This document shows, piece by piece, positions 11,983 to 23,424 of a stretch of DNA of 64,000 nt. The stretch covers positions 11,333,997 through 11,397,996 of the forward strand of contig NC_012871.2 in the NCBI RefSeq assembly GCF_000003195.3, read 5' to 3'. The translations under genes were made by a program, and so were the position numbers. The notes under the pieces were generated by a model. It was not told the origin of the DNA, made no database searches, and saw only the letters and a list, made by a program, of their open reading frames with translations. The number at the start of each line of letters is the position of its first letter. Position 1 is the first letter of the stretch. The DNA is from Sorghum bicolor. Taxonomy: Eukaryota > Streptophyta > Magnoliopsida > Poales > Poaceae.

Positions 11983-13385
11983 ACACACCCTTTGAACGAA
12001 CCCTAGATTGTCCCAAATGGAAAAGTCATGAATACAAAGTTTGCTACACTCATCAAGTTCTACATTTTGTCTAATGGTCAACTTTTCATTTGGAAAAGTT
12101 TGAACCACTGAATTTTGAATTTTCATGGAACTCATAGCCACGCAGCGGTTTCGGAACCCTACATGGTCTCGAATGGAAAAGTCATGAATACCAATATTGT
12201 TCCACTCATCAAAATCTACATTTCATATATAGACCATTTTTGCATTTGACAAAGTTTTGGGAAGGTGTAGTTGAAAATCCACAATTGACACATATAGTTT
12301 CATATAGTTTGTGTGAGAACTTAGAATTGGTGGGTATTGTTAACTTAGATTTTCTCAAATGGAAAAGTTGTGTATATAAAAAGTTTAGATCTTGAAGATA
12401 TCTAACAACTTGGTATTCAAAATATTTTCATTTGAAGTAATTTAGTTTGTCATTTGACCAAGTTTGACCGAAACCCGTCTTGGATTTTATAGAAATGTAA
12501 CTAGAATTGGCTCAAAATTATCCAAATGGAAAAATGGACAATATATAAAATATAGATTTTGATGATCTCTAACAACTTTGTATTCAAACTTTTTTCATTT
12601 CAAGTCATCAAATGGGCTATTTGACCAAGTTTGACCAAAGTCAAAGCATTGGTTTTTACAAACACACCCTTTGACCGAACCCTATATTGTCCCAAATGGA
12701 AAAGTCATGAATACAAAGTTTGCTACACTCATCAAGTTCTACATTTTGTCTAATGGTCAACTTTTCATTTGGAAAAGTTTGAACCACTGAATTTTGAATT
12801 TTCATAGAACTCATAGCCACGCAGCGGTTTCGGAACCCTACATGGTCTCGAATGGAAAAGTCATGAATACCAATATTGTTCCACTCATCAAAATCTACAT
12901 TTCATATATAGACCATTTTTGCATTTGACAAAGTTTTGGGAAGGTGTAGTTGAAAATCCACAATTGACACATATAGTTTCATATAGTTTGTGTGAGAACT
13001 TAGAATTGGTGGGTATTGTTAACTTAGATTTTCTCAAATGGAAAAGTTGTGTATATAAAAAGTTTAGATCTTGAAGATATCTAACAACTTGGTATTCAAA
13101 ATATTTTCATTTGAAGTAATTTAGTTTGTCATTTGACCAAGTTTGACCGAAACCCGTCTTGGATTTTATAGAAATGTAACTAGAATTGGCTCAAAATTAT
13201 CCAAATGGAAAAATGGACAATATATAAAATATAGATTTTGATGATCTCTAACAACTTTGTATTCAAACTTTTTTCATTTCAAGTCATCAAATGGGCTATT
13301 TGACCAAGTTTGACCAAAGTCAAAGCATTGGTTTTTACAAACACACCCTTTGACCGAACCCTAGATTGTCCCAAATGGAAAAGTC
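11983..13385. repeat. 679-bp higher-order tandem repeat, two units plus a partial (CACTA-A)
   Basis: The marker ACACACCCTTTGA starts at 11983, 12662 and 13341, a period of exactly 679 bp. Inside one unit, the phrase AATGGAAAA recurs at about 12015, 12171, 12357 and 12523 and then in the next unit. The spacings are 156, 186, 166 and 171, so each unit consists of four diverged ~170-bp monomers. The third copy is cut after about 45 bp, exactly at the transposase stop codon. Non-coding; the few ORFs inside are by-products. Confidence 0.93.
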
Positions 13386-16300
13386 AAGCCGACACAACAG
13401 TGAACTTCTTCTTGACGTATGACCCTTGGTTATGATCCTGCCGTAACCATGGAGTATCCTCATTGTTTAACAGAATGCTTGGGTCTTTGTTGACTATGAA
13501 GGGCGGAATTCGATCATCCCTTTCGTAATCGCCTGACATGTCTGACTTGTCCTCAATTCCGACAATGTTTCTTTTCCCAGAAAGGACAATGTGGCGCTTT
13601 GGCTCATTGATGATTGAGTGGTCATCATTTTTTCCTCTCTTTGGTTTCGTAGACATATCTTTGACATAGAACACCTGACTCACGTCTGCAGCAAGGACGA
13701 ATGGTTCGTCTTTGAACCCACTATTGTTAAGGTCCACGGTTGTCATCCCATACTCCTAGTCGACTGTTACCCCACCTCCGGTCATCTTCACCCATTGGCA
13801 CCGGAACAAAGGAACTTTAAAATTAGCTGCATAGACTAGTTCCCATATGTCTTCTATGCGTCCATAATATGTTTGCCTGTTCCCATTTGGATCCGTGGCA
13901 TCCACGCGTACACCACTATTTTGGTTGGTGCTCCTTTTATCTTGGCCAACTGTGTAAAATGTGTTACCATTTATCTCGTACCCTTTGTATGTGATGACAT
14001 GCCATGATGGTTGCCTGGCCAACAAATAAAGCTGCTCATCAATGTTTTCATCACCTTGACATTTTTTGCGCAACCAATCGCCAAAAGTTTCCATGTGCTG
14101 ACGCATTATCCAAGCTTCATTCTTCCCGGGCCACTGGGACCGTAGGTAATCTTTGTGTACCTCAACATATGGTTCCACCAATGAGGAGTTCTGGAGAACT
14201 GTGTAGTGTGCTTTATTGAAGTAATCGTTTCCCGTACCAATATATGTTTTCTTCCCAAGTGTTCCCTTTCCGCTGAGTCTGCCCTCGTGTCGAGATTCAG
14301 GAATGCCAATTGGGTCAAGGTCTGGAATAAAGTCAACACAGAACTCTATGACCTCCTCTGTTCCGTAGCCCTTGGCAATGCTTCCTTCTGGCCGGGAACG
14401 ACTATGGACATATTTCTTTAGGACACCCATGAATCTCTCGAAGGGGAACATGTTGTGTAGGAACATAGGACCGAGAATACGAATCTCTTTGACCAGATGA
14501 ACTAGGAGGTGTGTCATGATATCGAAGAAGGATGGAGGGAACACCAACTCAAAGCTGACGAGACATTGAACGACATCATTCTGCAGAGTAGCTAGTTGCT
14601 CTGGATTGATTGCCTTCTGAGAAATTGCATTGAGGAATGCACATAGCTTTACGGTGGCTAGACGTACATGTGGAGGTAGAATTCCTCTTAAAACGACCGG
14701 CAGCAATTGCGTCATTAGAACGTGACAGTCATGGGACTTCAAGTTCAGGAATTTCTTCTCTGGCACATTAATTATTCCCTTGATATTGGAGGAGAATCCA
14801 GATGGGACCTTGATGCTGCTAAGACATTCAAACATGCTTTCCTTCTCTTCTTTGCTCAGAGTGTAGCTAGCAGGGCTTAAGTAATGACGTCCATCATCTG
14901 TCTTTTCTGGATGCAGGTTGTCTCGTTCTTTCATGCGCTGCAAGTCTTGTCGTGCTTCAAGTGAATCCTTAGACTTCCCGTAGACACCCATGAATCCGAG
15001 CAAGTTCACACAAAGATTCTTTGTCAGGTGCATCACGTCGATCGCGTTGCGGACCTCTAGGACATTCCAGTAAGGTAGCTCCCAAAATATGCATTTCTTC
15101 TTCCACATGGGTACGTGTCCCTTAGCATCCTTGGGAATAGGTTCGCTGCCTCGTCCCTTTCCAAATACCACTTTTATATCCTTGACCATTTCGAGTACAT
15201 CATCCCCGGTTCGATTGAGAGGTTTGGTCCGGTGGTCTGCCTTGCCTTTAAAATGCTTGCCTTTCTTTCGTACTGGGTGGTTCACCGGAAGAAACCGACG
15301 GTGGCCAAGGTACACGACCTTTCGACATTTTTTCAAAAATACACAGTCAAGGTCTTCATAACAATGTGTGCATGCATTATATCCCTTGTTTGACTGGCCT
15401 GAAAGATTACTCAGAGCTGGCCAATCATTGATTGTTACAAACAGCAATGCTCGTAGGTCAAAGTGCTCTTGTTTGTACTCATCCCACACGCGAACTCCTG
15501 GTTTGCTCCATAAAAGTTGAAGTTCCTCAACTAATGGCCTAAGGTAGACATCTATGTCATTGCCAGGTTGCTTCGGTCCTTGGATAAGCACCGGCATCAT
15601 AATAAACTTCCGCTTCATGCATAGCCATGGAGGAAGGTTGTAGATACATAGAGTAACTGGCCAAGTGCTGTGACTACTGCTCTGCTCACCGAAAGGATTC
15701 ATACCATCTGTACTTAAGGCGAACCGCAAGTTTCTAGCATCATTTGCAAAATCTGAGAATTCTCTGTCTATCGCTCTCCACTGGGATCCATCGGCAGGGT
15801 GTCTCAGCATATTGTCTATCTTACGGTCTTCTTTATGCCACCGCAACAACTTTGCATTGTCCTTATTTCTGAACAGACGTTTTAATCGTGGTATTATAGG
15901 AGCATACCACATAACCTTGGCTGGAATTTTCTTCCTATGACGTTCTTCACCCTCAACATCGCCAGGATCATCTCGTCTAATCTTATACCGTGATGCCTTG
16001 CATACTGGACATGCATCCAAATTCTCGTATTCCTCCCCACGGTAGAGGATGCAGTCATTAGGACATGCGTGTATCTTCTGGATTTCTAATCCCAAAGGGC
16101 AGACAACCTGTTTTGCTTCATACGTAGTGGTGGGCAATTCGTTGCCTTTCGGAAGCATCTTTTTTATGATCTTCAATAACTGCCCAAATGCCTTGTCAGA
16201 TGTACCATTCTTTGCCTTCCATTGCAGCAATTCTAGTGTGGTACCCAGCTTTTTTTGCCCCTCTTCAGCGGTGGGATATAGCGATTTCCTGTGGTCCTCT

Positions 16301-16764
16301 AGCATGCGCTCGAACTTGGCTTTCTCTTTATCACTTTCACATTCTCTTTGTGCATCACGGATGGCATCACCAAAAGCATCATCGCCCCGATCATCTTCTG
16401 CCGCCACCTCTTCTTCATTATCTCCCCCCATTGCAACATCATTGAAGCCACCGTACTGAGCAATAATATTGGCATGGTCCAATTCTTCTTCTTCTTCTTC
16501 TTCTTCTTCACCTTCATCCATTATAATCCCGCTTTCTCCATGTTTGGTCCAACAAATATAGTTTGGTACGAAACCAGACTTTAATAAGTGTGAATGAAGA
16601 GTTCTTGAGTTAGAATATTCCGTCAAATTCTTGCACACGGCACATGGACAGCACATGAAACCGTCCCTCTTATTTGACTCGGCCACACTTAAGAAATAGT
16701 GCACGCCATTAATGAACTCTTCGGAGCGCCGATCGGCATTATACATCCAATTACGTGTTACCAT
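13384..16764 (-). pseudogene. TNP2-type CACTA transposase with one nonsense codon (CACTA-A)
   Basis: One long minus-strand frame is interrupted only by TAG at 13756-13758. The sister copy has an AAG lysine codon there. I start it at 16764 (ATG directly after a TGCAG acceptor-like site), although the frame stays open to 16806. Domains in order: Transpos_assoc with a CCPCAVCKN cysteine cluster; a poly-Glu stretch; CPNDC and CPVCKASRYK zinc-like motifs; the Transposase_21 core with STDGMNPFG and IDVMH, likely metal-binding acidic motifs; a DUF4218-like part (MTHLLVHLVKE, PFERFMGVLKKYV); and a DUF4216-like C-terminus. The nonsense codon removes about 124 residues from a product that is otherwise complete. 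Partial function cannot be excluded. Confidence 0.9.
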
Positions 16765-16900
16765 CTGCATTAAAGATAACATATATATTATGAAAACCAT
16801 GCACACATATAGTTTCTCATCTTATTGCACAACATGTCTAAGATACATAGTTGATTAATTTAGAAAAGCTTGGCTACAACAAATACAATCGCAACTAGCA

Positions 16901-17380
16901 TTAAAAAAACAAAACTAAAATGCACTTAAGCAACATAATTAGTTCGCGTCCGATCCCAACTATAATAGATAGATCATTCGCTTGATCAACATCATTGAAC
17001 TTCTTTCGTCGGCTCACTGCCTCACCACCTTCAGCCTCAACCACCTGTGCAAAAGATTTCTTAATGTGTTCAATGTATTCTTCCTCCCAGTACCAACCTG
17101 TACATCCGCCGGTACCGTCCCACTGAAATTAAAAGAGAGAATCAAAAGTTTAATTAATATCATTTAAAAAATATGCACATATATAAGCAAATGTCTGGAA
17201 ATAACTCACATTACGATCTGGACACTTGTAGAATATACGACCCTTGTTTACTCCCTCTTTCGACACTTTGTACTCCATCAAAATCTTCTGCCCACACTTG
17301 CCACAAGTAATGAGAGGGAGTTCCGGACGGTATCGCTTTTGAACCCGTTGAGAGACGGAAGACCCGGTCACGGTTGCCAT
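16901..17380 (-). CDS. Small GRF-type zinc-finger protein (CACTA-A)
   Basis: Two exons, 17210-17380 (57 codons, donor AAT|GTGAGT) and 16901-17122 (after TTTCAG), join in phase to give 130 residues. The GRF zinc finger is complete: Cys26 and Cys29 (CGKC), Cys53 in RIFYKCP, and Cys64 followed by WYWEEEY. A basic stretch (SRRKK) and a short hydrophobic tail (LIMLLKCILVLFF) follow. GRF fingers bind single-stranded nucleic acid in other proteins. Small plant GRF proteins with hydrophobic tails are a large family of mostly unknown role. It lies 137 bp upstream of the transposase on the same strand. Splicing from an alternative donor (TTTGCACAG|GTGG) to the transposase ATG would also keep frame and create a GRF-transposase fusion; that is speculation. 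Confidence 0.75.
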
Positions 17381-17870
17381 CTACTATCCATACTCAATTT
17401 TAAAACAATTATAAATTCCACATTTACTAGTAAACATGTATGATACAATGGACATTATATGTAGTAATAAAAATAAATCAAGTGATATTAACAAACCAAT
17501 TAATTTGAACTATCCTACTTTCTATGATCATAAAAATATACTATAATTCATTCTTGCAAAATATATTAAAACTAGGTCAACCATGAAATATGATATATAT
17601 ATATGGATACTAATTCATGTGAATGATTCAAAATAACAAAGTGGATTTGAGCTAAAAAATGATGGGAACATCACAAGCCAAAAACAACATGAAAAAGACA
17701 AGAAAGGCTGAAGTTAGTCACCTCTAAGCGCGAAGAGACGATGACGGAGTCGAAGAAGATCAACGATGGGCGTTGGAGATGAAGAACAAATGAAGAACAA
17801 GCAAGAAGAAGCTCCAAGAACAACAATGGTGCTCTCGGTTTCAAATGGGCAGAGGGGAGGAGGGAGCCGG
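17381..17870. other. Leader/promoter region of the GRF-transposase side
   Basis: AT-rich non-coding sequence (17390-17690) is followed by a purine-rich leader-like stretch (17720-17860). No protein is supported. It probably holds the 5'-UTR of the GRF transcript. Confidence 0.4.
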
Positions 17871-17878
17871 CCTATAAA
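17871..17878 (-). promoter_or_regulatory. TATA-like box next to the right hairpins
   Basis: The plus strand reads CCTATAAACC, giving TTTATAGG on the minus strand. It sits directly between the right subterminal hairpins and the GRF gene leader, the same arrangement as the internal promoter at 11459-11466. The match to consensus is weak. Confidence 0.3.
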
Positions 17879-17882
17879 CCGG

Positions 17883-18130
17883 ACCTTTAGCACCGGTTCA
17901 GAGCAAAAACCGGTGCTAAAGGGTTACCTTTTAGCACCGGTTTGTAACACAAACCGGTGCTAAAGGGTTTGCCTCGGCCCGTGGCTCTGGCCGGTGCTAA
18001 AGGGACCCCTTTAGCACCGGTTCTGGTTAAAAACCGGTGCTAAAGGGTCTCTGCCCCGACAGCACATGTCAGTAGCCGTTGGGCAGGACCCTTTAGCACC
18101 GGTTTGTCACACGAACCGGTGCTAAAGGGG
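17883..18130. repeat. Right subterminal hairpin repeats of CACTA-A
   Basis: Multiple inverted pairs CCTTTAGCACCGGTT...AACCGGTGCTAAAGG are packed within 250 bp of the terminus. They are probable binding sites for the element's TNPA-like protein. Confidence 0.88.
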
Positions 18131-18208
18131 TCTTTAACCCCGGGCCGCAAAAAGGCCGAGGTTTTTGGCCATTTTGGGCATCGACCAATGCCTCATTCTG
18201 TAGTAGTG

Positions 18209-18384
18209 TAAGTGAATTAAGAACAAATAAAGGGGGTCTCGATGGTTTAAAACAACTAGAATTTGGCTTATTTACAAACCCAATGAAATAAATCATGAGT
18301 CGGAGTTGAATATGAGGATTGTTTACCTTCTGGTTTGCGCACTCTTATCTCACACTCATGTGAGCCTTCGAAAGCAGTAATCCA
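18209..18384. repeat. Right flank of CACTA-A, duplicated
   Basis: This matches 40105-40280 (offset 21896). Homology stops at ATCCA, after which the second copy jumps into Copia LTR sequence. It begins with the TAA target duplication. Confidence 0.88.
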
Positions 18385-18604
18385 ACTTGGACAGCGGCCG
18401 ATGATAATGTGGTTGTCAACTTGATTGCAGCAGAACTGGTGGTGGATTAAGGGTGTCGGTCAATGCTGATGGACTCAGGATTAGGATTCTAAGTTCGCCC
18501 AGCACTTGTTCTATCTTATAAATACTTGTAAAATTTTGCAAGTGCAATAAATCAGCAGAAACTCTAAGCTCGCCACCCGCGGCCTAGACCTCGGACGCTG
18601 ATCT

Positions 18605-19071
18605 CTCACCCCTACAACCTCTGCAGTAATCGCCGTAGGATTTGATCACGGAGCTCACAATTGCTTCTGCCCCTAGCGGTCAATCATTAATCTTGTGTAA
18701 TTTTTATGCACAATGATTGATTTGTGTGGGAATTCATCATCCTGGAGCCGTCACCACCATCACTACCACCACCTCACAACCACTACACTCAAGTACAAAA
18801 AGAATTTGGCATAGTGACTCCTGATTCCAAGATCGTGCTCGAGGAGATTCAATGCCTCTTCGCCAAACCGAACACCAAGCTAGATCAACGTTTCATTGAG
18901 TCTGCCCTCAATTTTGATCGACGCATCATGGACTCCGAGCTTTCCCAAGACGTGTGTGTCACCACCCTGGAGAAAGCGGCAAGGTACTTGAACTTGTGGT
19001 GTCAGCAGATGGAGGGCGTCGTCGACAACCTCCTCGTCAAGGTTGGCAAGTTATCCAAACATTGGGATTGA
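18605..19071 (+). pseudogene. Unrecognised coding fragment, copy 1
   Basis: An ORF at 18724-19071 encodes about 115 residues containing VTPDSKIVLEEIQCLFAKP and SELSQDVCVTTLEKAARY. It is acidic, leucine-rich and probably helical. I do not recognise the family. A diverged copy with frameshifts lies at 20745-21345, so the unit was duplicated. Conserved upstream DNA (GCTTCTGCCCCTAGCGGTCAATC) is shared by both. It could be a retroelement gag-like piece or a host-gene fragment. Confidence 0.35.
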
Positions 19072-19074
19072 TCT

Positions 19075-19460
19075 GTCCTTGACAAATCGGCAATGTGAGG
19101 GATGCAAGGGACCTTGGTCTCTTGGAGGCAGGCGACCTGAGGGTTAGTACAAGAGACATCACAGACATTGTCACAGTGTTCACTTAAACTCGTTTAAATT
19201 GTATACACATGTGTAAACCAAGAACTATGGTTATACACTTCTACCCTAAACGGTGAATTAAATAAAAAATCATTTAAATGTCAAAAGACAGTTTAAACTT
19301 TAAGTCATGATAAAGTGGGAACCACACGCTTTGCCATCGGAGAGTGGTTAGGAGAAGCAGTGGAATGGATGGGGCACATTTGTGACTTTTGCTCTAATCA
19401 TACTATATAACCATAACTGTATAGCTAGCAAATATGTTTTGTAGAGTATGACTGTGACTT
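19075..19460 (+). repeat. Degenerate repeat-module copy (upstream half)
   Basis: From TTGACAAATCGGCAATGTGAG through ACTCGTTTAAATTGTATACA to GGAGAAGCAGTGGAATGGATG this stretch parallels 23428-23690 and, more weakly, 49190-49400. No ORF is conserved between the copies. Confidence 0.6.
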
Positions 19461-20744
19461 CTGCTATCAATGTATCTTCTGGTTTAGTATACTTACTATA
19501 TAGCTAGCATACAGTACAAAAAGCTATAGGAGCTGCATTCCTCTGTTTTTCCTAAGTTCTTCCTGTGAACCAAACAGGGCCGATCGTTGAATAAAATTAC
19601 AGAATTGTTACAACTTGTTTTGTAAAGGCATGCACCTGTATTGGTTAAGGAACGAATTTTAAGATCCGCAAGAGATGTTGGAAGTTGTCATCCACAAGCA
19701 GCGCTGCTGGGAAAAGACAGGTATGTGCAGCTGTTCAGCGTTTTAGACACTGGTCGTCGCTTAATAAGCCTTATTTTTAAATTATTGTATTTGTGAAATT
19801 GTGAACTCTCATATCCAGTAGAAACCATAGAAATATTGAGCTCAAATAAGTAAAAGGCAGGTACACTCAAAATTGACTAAAAGTGAGGACGTGCACTGAA
19901 AAAACGTTTAATTGAATGGTGGACACTCACAAATGAGTTATCTGTATTTCAACTTCTTTGAAGAGTCAAAACGTCTTGTGCACCACCACCTTAGCTCTCG
20001 CCCGGTGCTCACAACGCTTCCGTCCGGGCTCGTGCAGTTGTGTGCGCCTGGCCTTGCCGCATGGTGCTCGCACGCCGCTATGGCTTGGACCGGTGCTTGG
20101 GCTGGATCTTGCTGGAGCTTTCCCAACTCAATCCGAATTTGATCCTTGTTAATTTTATTGCATTTGATTGATTTTTTGGTACATCTTCATCTCTCCAGAT
20201 TGATCTTTTTTTTTGGGTACATCTTCATCTCTCCAGATCATATTTATTTGGTTGTCAACAGAAGTGATACAGGCTGCAAGGCACTTTGGCAGTAGCAGCA
20301 TACTGATACTCGGGTAGAAGCACAATGTGAGCCTGATTGATCCTTTCTAGTAGGTTAGCCTATCCATAGTGGAAGCTGTGGAAGAACATGAGCAAGGCAG
20401 CAGACGTGGCGTACGCGCCCGTTTGGCCCCGGCGTGCTGTTTGCATCCAAGGCATCTGCCATAGCGCATCCTACTAAAGACCAAGGCACAGAACTGAAGA
20501 ACAATGGGCCTTGCCAGGTCTTCAGGTCAAGCTGGGTCCAAAGTGCAATATGCCTGAGGGTGTTCCTCTCCGTAGGACTAACAACAAACAACATACAAAC
20601 TATCCCAAACGAATCATTCATCTGTGATTCACCCACTCTATCTTCTCTTTGTGTTGTTCTCTTCATCTTAATATCCCTATTCCTATCAGTCCACTAACAC
20701 ATGGCATCAGATTCACGATTTGGGATCCAGTTCATCATTCCACT
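19461..20744. other. Non-coding region
   Basis: No supported gene. It contains phrases shared with other parts of the window: AAGATCCGCAAGAGATGTTGG near 19661 resembles 48255, and GCGCATCCTACTAAAGACCAAGGCACAGAACTG near 20463 resembles 4700-4790. Confidence 0.4.
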
Positions 20745-21345
20745 GGCATCGGATTTGGTCGTTGAGCTCGTGATTGCTTCTGCCCCTAGCGGTCAATCGT
20801 TGACCTTGTGTAATTTCCTATGGGGATATGGTGCTCCAAACGGGTACCCACAGTTCTTCTCTAGTGTAACTAAATGAACTAAATATACAATTTCTTCCCT
20901 TATTTTTTTATTTAGTTCATTTAGTTATAGTAAAGAAGAACCACGGGTATCCATTTGGAAGGCCATTCCCATCCTTAATTTCCTGTATCCACAGATTGAT
21001 TTCTACGGGAATTCATCGTTGTGGAGCTGCCATCACCACCACCACCACCTCACGACCACTACACTTGAGTACAGAAAAAAAAGTTTGATGTGATGAGTCC
21101 CGATTCCAAAATCCTCCTAGGAGATTCAATGCCTCTTCGCCAAACACAACACCAAGCTAGAGCAATGTTTCATTGAGGTTGACCTCAATTTCAATTTACG
21201 CATCATAAACTCTAAGCTTTCCCAACACATGCACCTCGCTGCCCTGGAGAAAGCAGTGGGGCACTTCAACTTGTGGCATCAGGACATGGAGGGTGTCGAC
21301 GATGACCTCCTCGTTGAGGTTGACAAGTTATCCAAACATTGGTCC
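20745..21345 (+). pseudogene. Unrecognised coding fragment, copy 2 (degenerate)
   Basis: This parallels 18640-19060 at the DNA level, including the GCTTCTGCCCCTAGCGGTCAATC leader and the segment ending GACAAGTTATCCAAACATTGG. It is broken by indels and by a 156-bp MITE. No open frame spans it. Confidence 0.6.
20820..20975. mobile_element. 156-bp Mutator-like MITE with 9-bp TSD
   Basis: Flanked by TAATTTCCT at 20811-20819 and 20976-20984. The ends are inverted repeats (ATGGGGATATGGTGCTCCAAACGG versus its counterpart ending GGCCATTCCCATCC), and most of the element folds into one hairpin through AACTAAATGAACTAAAT. The paralogous locus near 18697 lacks it and serves as an empty site. A 9-bp TSD points to the Mutator superfamily. 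Confidence 0.85.
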
Positions 21346-23424
21346 TTGTGTGAACACAAGGTCGAGAAGTACCCTTGTGGTTCGTTTTGTGATGAGTGAT
21401 TGTGATCCACGAATAAGTTGAGTTGGTGACTAACATTACCATGGCGAAAGCTATGTATGCGATATGTCTCTTGGCTTGTGGTGTTCAGATGTGGAGCTCG
21501 GAGGCGGTGGTCGATGGCGAGGAGAAGGTCTGTGTCGTGCCGATGGACCTGGAGCGGTGAAGGACGGACATGAGGCTTGGACTGACGGACCAGGACGCTG
21601 GGTGACCAGCCGTAATGGCTGACATCTGGGACATCGACAAGTGCAAGTGTACATGAAAGTGACTGTGTTGACCAAGTCAAGACGGCGGACGCGAGTCGAG
21701 CGAGGCTCAGAAGGACTTGGCGGGCAGGCCGGTCGAGGACGGCAGTGACACGTGTCGAGCAGCGGGGAAAGCGTATGGAGTACGCTACTCGCGGCGGGTT
21801 TCGCGGGTTTGGGCCTCAAAACCCGGGCGGAGGTCCCGATGCGGACGGACGGCATGTGGCGGCATCGGTGAGATCGCTTCGGAGCAAGGCTACCGGTGAG
21901 GAGGCGCGGTGGCCGTCGGATCAAGAGAAAGAGTTGAACTAAAATGCCCTGGGGCTAGCTAGTTCGCTCAAAAATATTTAGAGATATTTGGGGAATATGT
22001 AATATACCTGAGAAATAAGCCGGGGGAGTCCTCCATCTCCCTTATCTCTCTCCCACCTCTCTTTTTCCATCTCTATCTGTCTGTCCGTAGGCTTGTTCTC
22101 CCCCTTCCTGGTTCTTTTAGCAAAGAGACTATGCACTAAAATTTTTAGGAGTGTTTTGTACTGATTTTTGAGTGGGAATGGAGGCCCAAATCCTCCAGTT
22201 GTCCTCCGAGATTTCTCTGAGTTCGTCATTTTTCTCTATTTTCGTTCTTGGCTAAGATCCCAATTTCCCGGAGTTTGGGTTAATCTCAGGCAATGATTCT
22301 TTGGGGATGAGTTTGTGCATAGGTGAATTTCATTTGTGCAAAGTTTGGGAGAAAGTCCTTTTGATTTGAGTTGAATTTCATCGATTTTGTGGCTACTGCC
22401 GTTTCTGTTGGTTCTTATGTTTGTGCGTCTGTTCTTCTGCTCGTGATTTGGTAGACTCATAGGATCGGACAACAACGCTACCAACGCCGTGCGTGCTCGA
22501 TTGAGCAGCGTTTGCCTCAGTGCCAGGCACAGGCAGTCCGTCCGCACGGGGAATAGGTCCGTCGGGGCCGGCTCTCGTCCATGGCTTCTGGCGTCTGAGC
22601 ACGAGCAGACCCGTGCCTCTCCTAGGTTCTTGCAGGTGTTTTTGTTTGATCAGGTTCGATTCCTTTCTCTGCAGGCGTGAACAAATTTGCCCAGCGCTTT
22701 TCTCTATGACTGCTTCATTCTTGTGCTCGAGTCTGTGACTCAGTCAATCTTCAGGAACAGGTCAGATGAGTGCTCGTCCACCGATCTGTGCAGACAGTTC
22801 CAGGTTTGATTTCAGCCTTGAGTTTAAGCAGTGACGATCTCCAGTGCAAACCCTGGACTCTTCTTCTATAGCTGTGTGTGCTATCAGTGATTGCACTTTC
22901 TTGGTTTTCTATTTGGGAACTAACAGATGCTCGTATTAAGTGCAGCAGCTAGTCCTTGTTTTTGAGCCTTCTCTGATTGGTCGTTTGATTCAGCACCAAA
23001 TCGTTGCTTGGATAAGTTTTCTGGACCCGATCGTTCCTCTCTCTGGTATGCACTTTGCAGCAGCAAGGCCGATCGGCCAATCACCCAGGCTTATGTGTTG
23101 CAGCAACATTGCGTGTGCCTTTTTGTTTGTATTTGTGATGAGCAGATATTTTTTGAGTATTTTCTGGACAATTTTTCTAGCCTTGATTTTCGGTTTTGCG
23201 CGTAGCTTGGTCGTTTGTGCTCCGATTTAAGTTTCATTTGTTGCGTTAGCTTCCTACCGTTCCAAAGAATTTTTCTAGATACTCCCGTCACTAGTTGGCT
23301 TGAATATTTTGGTTTTGGATCGTGTTTGCGTTTGGCGGTGATTTTAGGATAGTGGTCAATTATTTTCGAGTGAAAATTTGAGGCTCCCATTCACTCTCCC
23401 TCTGGTCGCCGTTTTCGGTCCTTC
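21346..23424. other. Non-coding or unrecognised sequence
   Basis: No ORF resembles a known protein. The stretch 21960-23300 has a mixed CT-rich texture with possible splice-site phrases (TTCTTGCAG near 22630, TCTCTGCAG near 22670), as in a multi-intron 5'-UTR or a decayed retroelement leader. I cannot assign it. Confidence 0.3.

Larger units (their letters stand above)
5315..18208 (-). mobile_element. CACTA-A: 12.9-kb CACTA (En/Spm) DNA transposon
   Basis: The right end read inward is CACTACTACAGAATGAGG and the left end is CACTGCCACACG, giving imperfect inverted termini that match at 8 of the first 10 bases. Both ends are flanked by TAA (5312-5314 and 18209-18211), the 3-bp target duplication expected of CACTA elements. 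Subterminal CACCGGT hairpins lie inside both ends. Three minus-strand genes are carried in the order GRF zinc finger, TNP2 transposase, then Transposase_24/Ulp1 fusion. A 679-bp tandem array and an AT-rich block separate the last two. The transposase has a nonsense codon, so the copy is probably non-autonomous now. Confidence 0.93.

Noticed and set aside
11872..12141. 89-codon minus-strand ORF (also 33089-33358)
   Set aside because: It runs into the 679-bp tandem repeat and is not maintained in the other repeat units.
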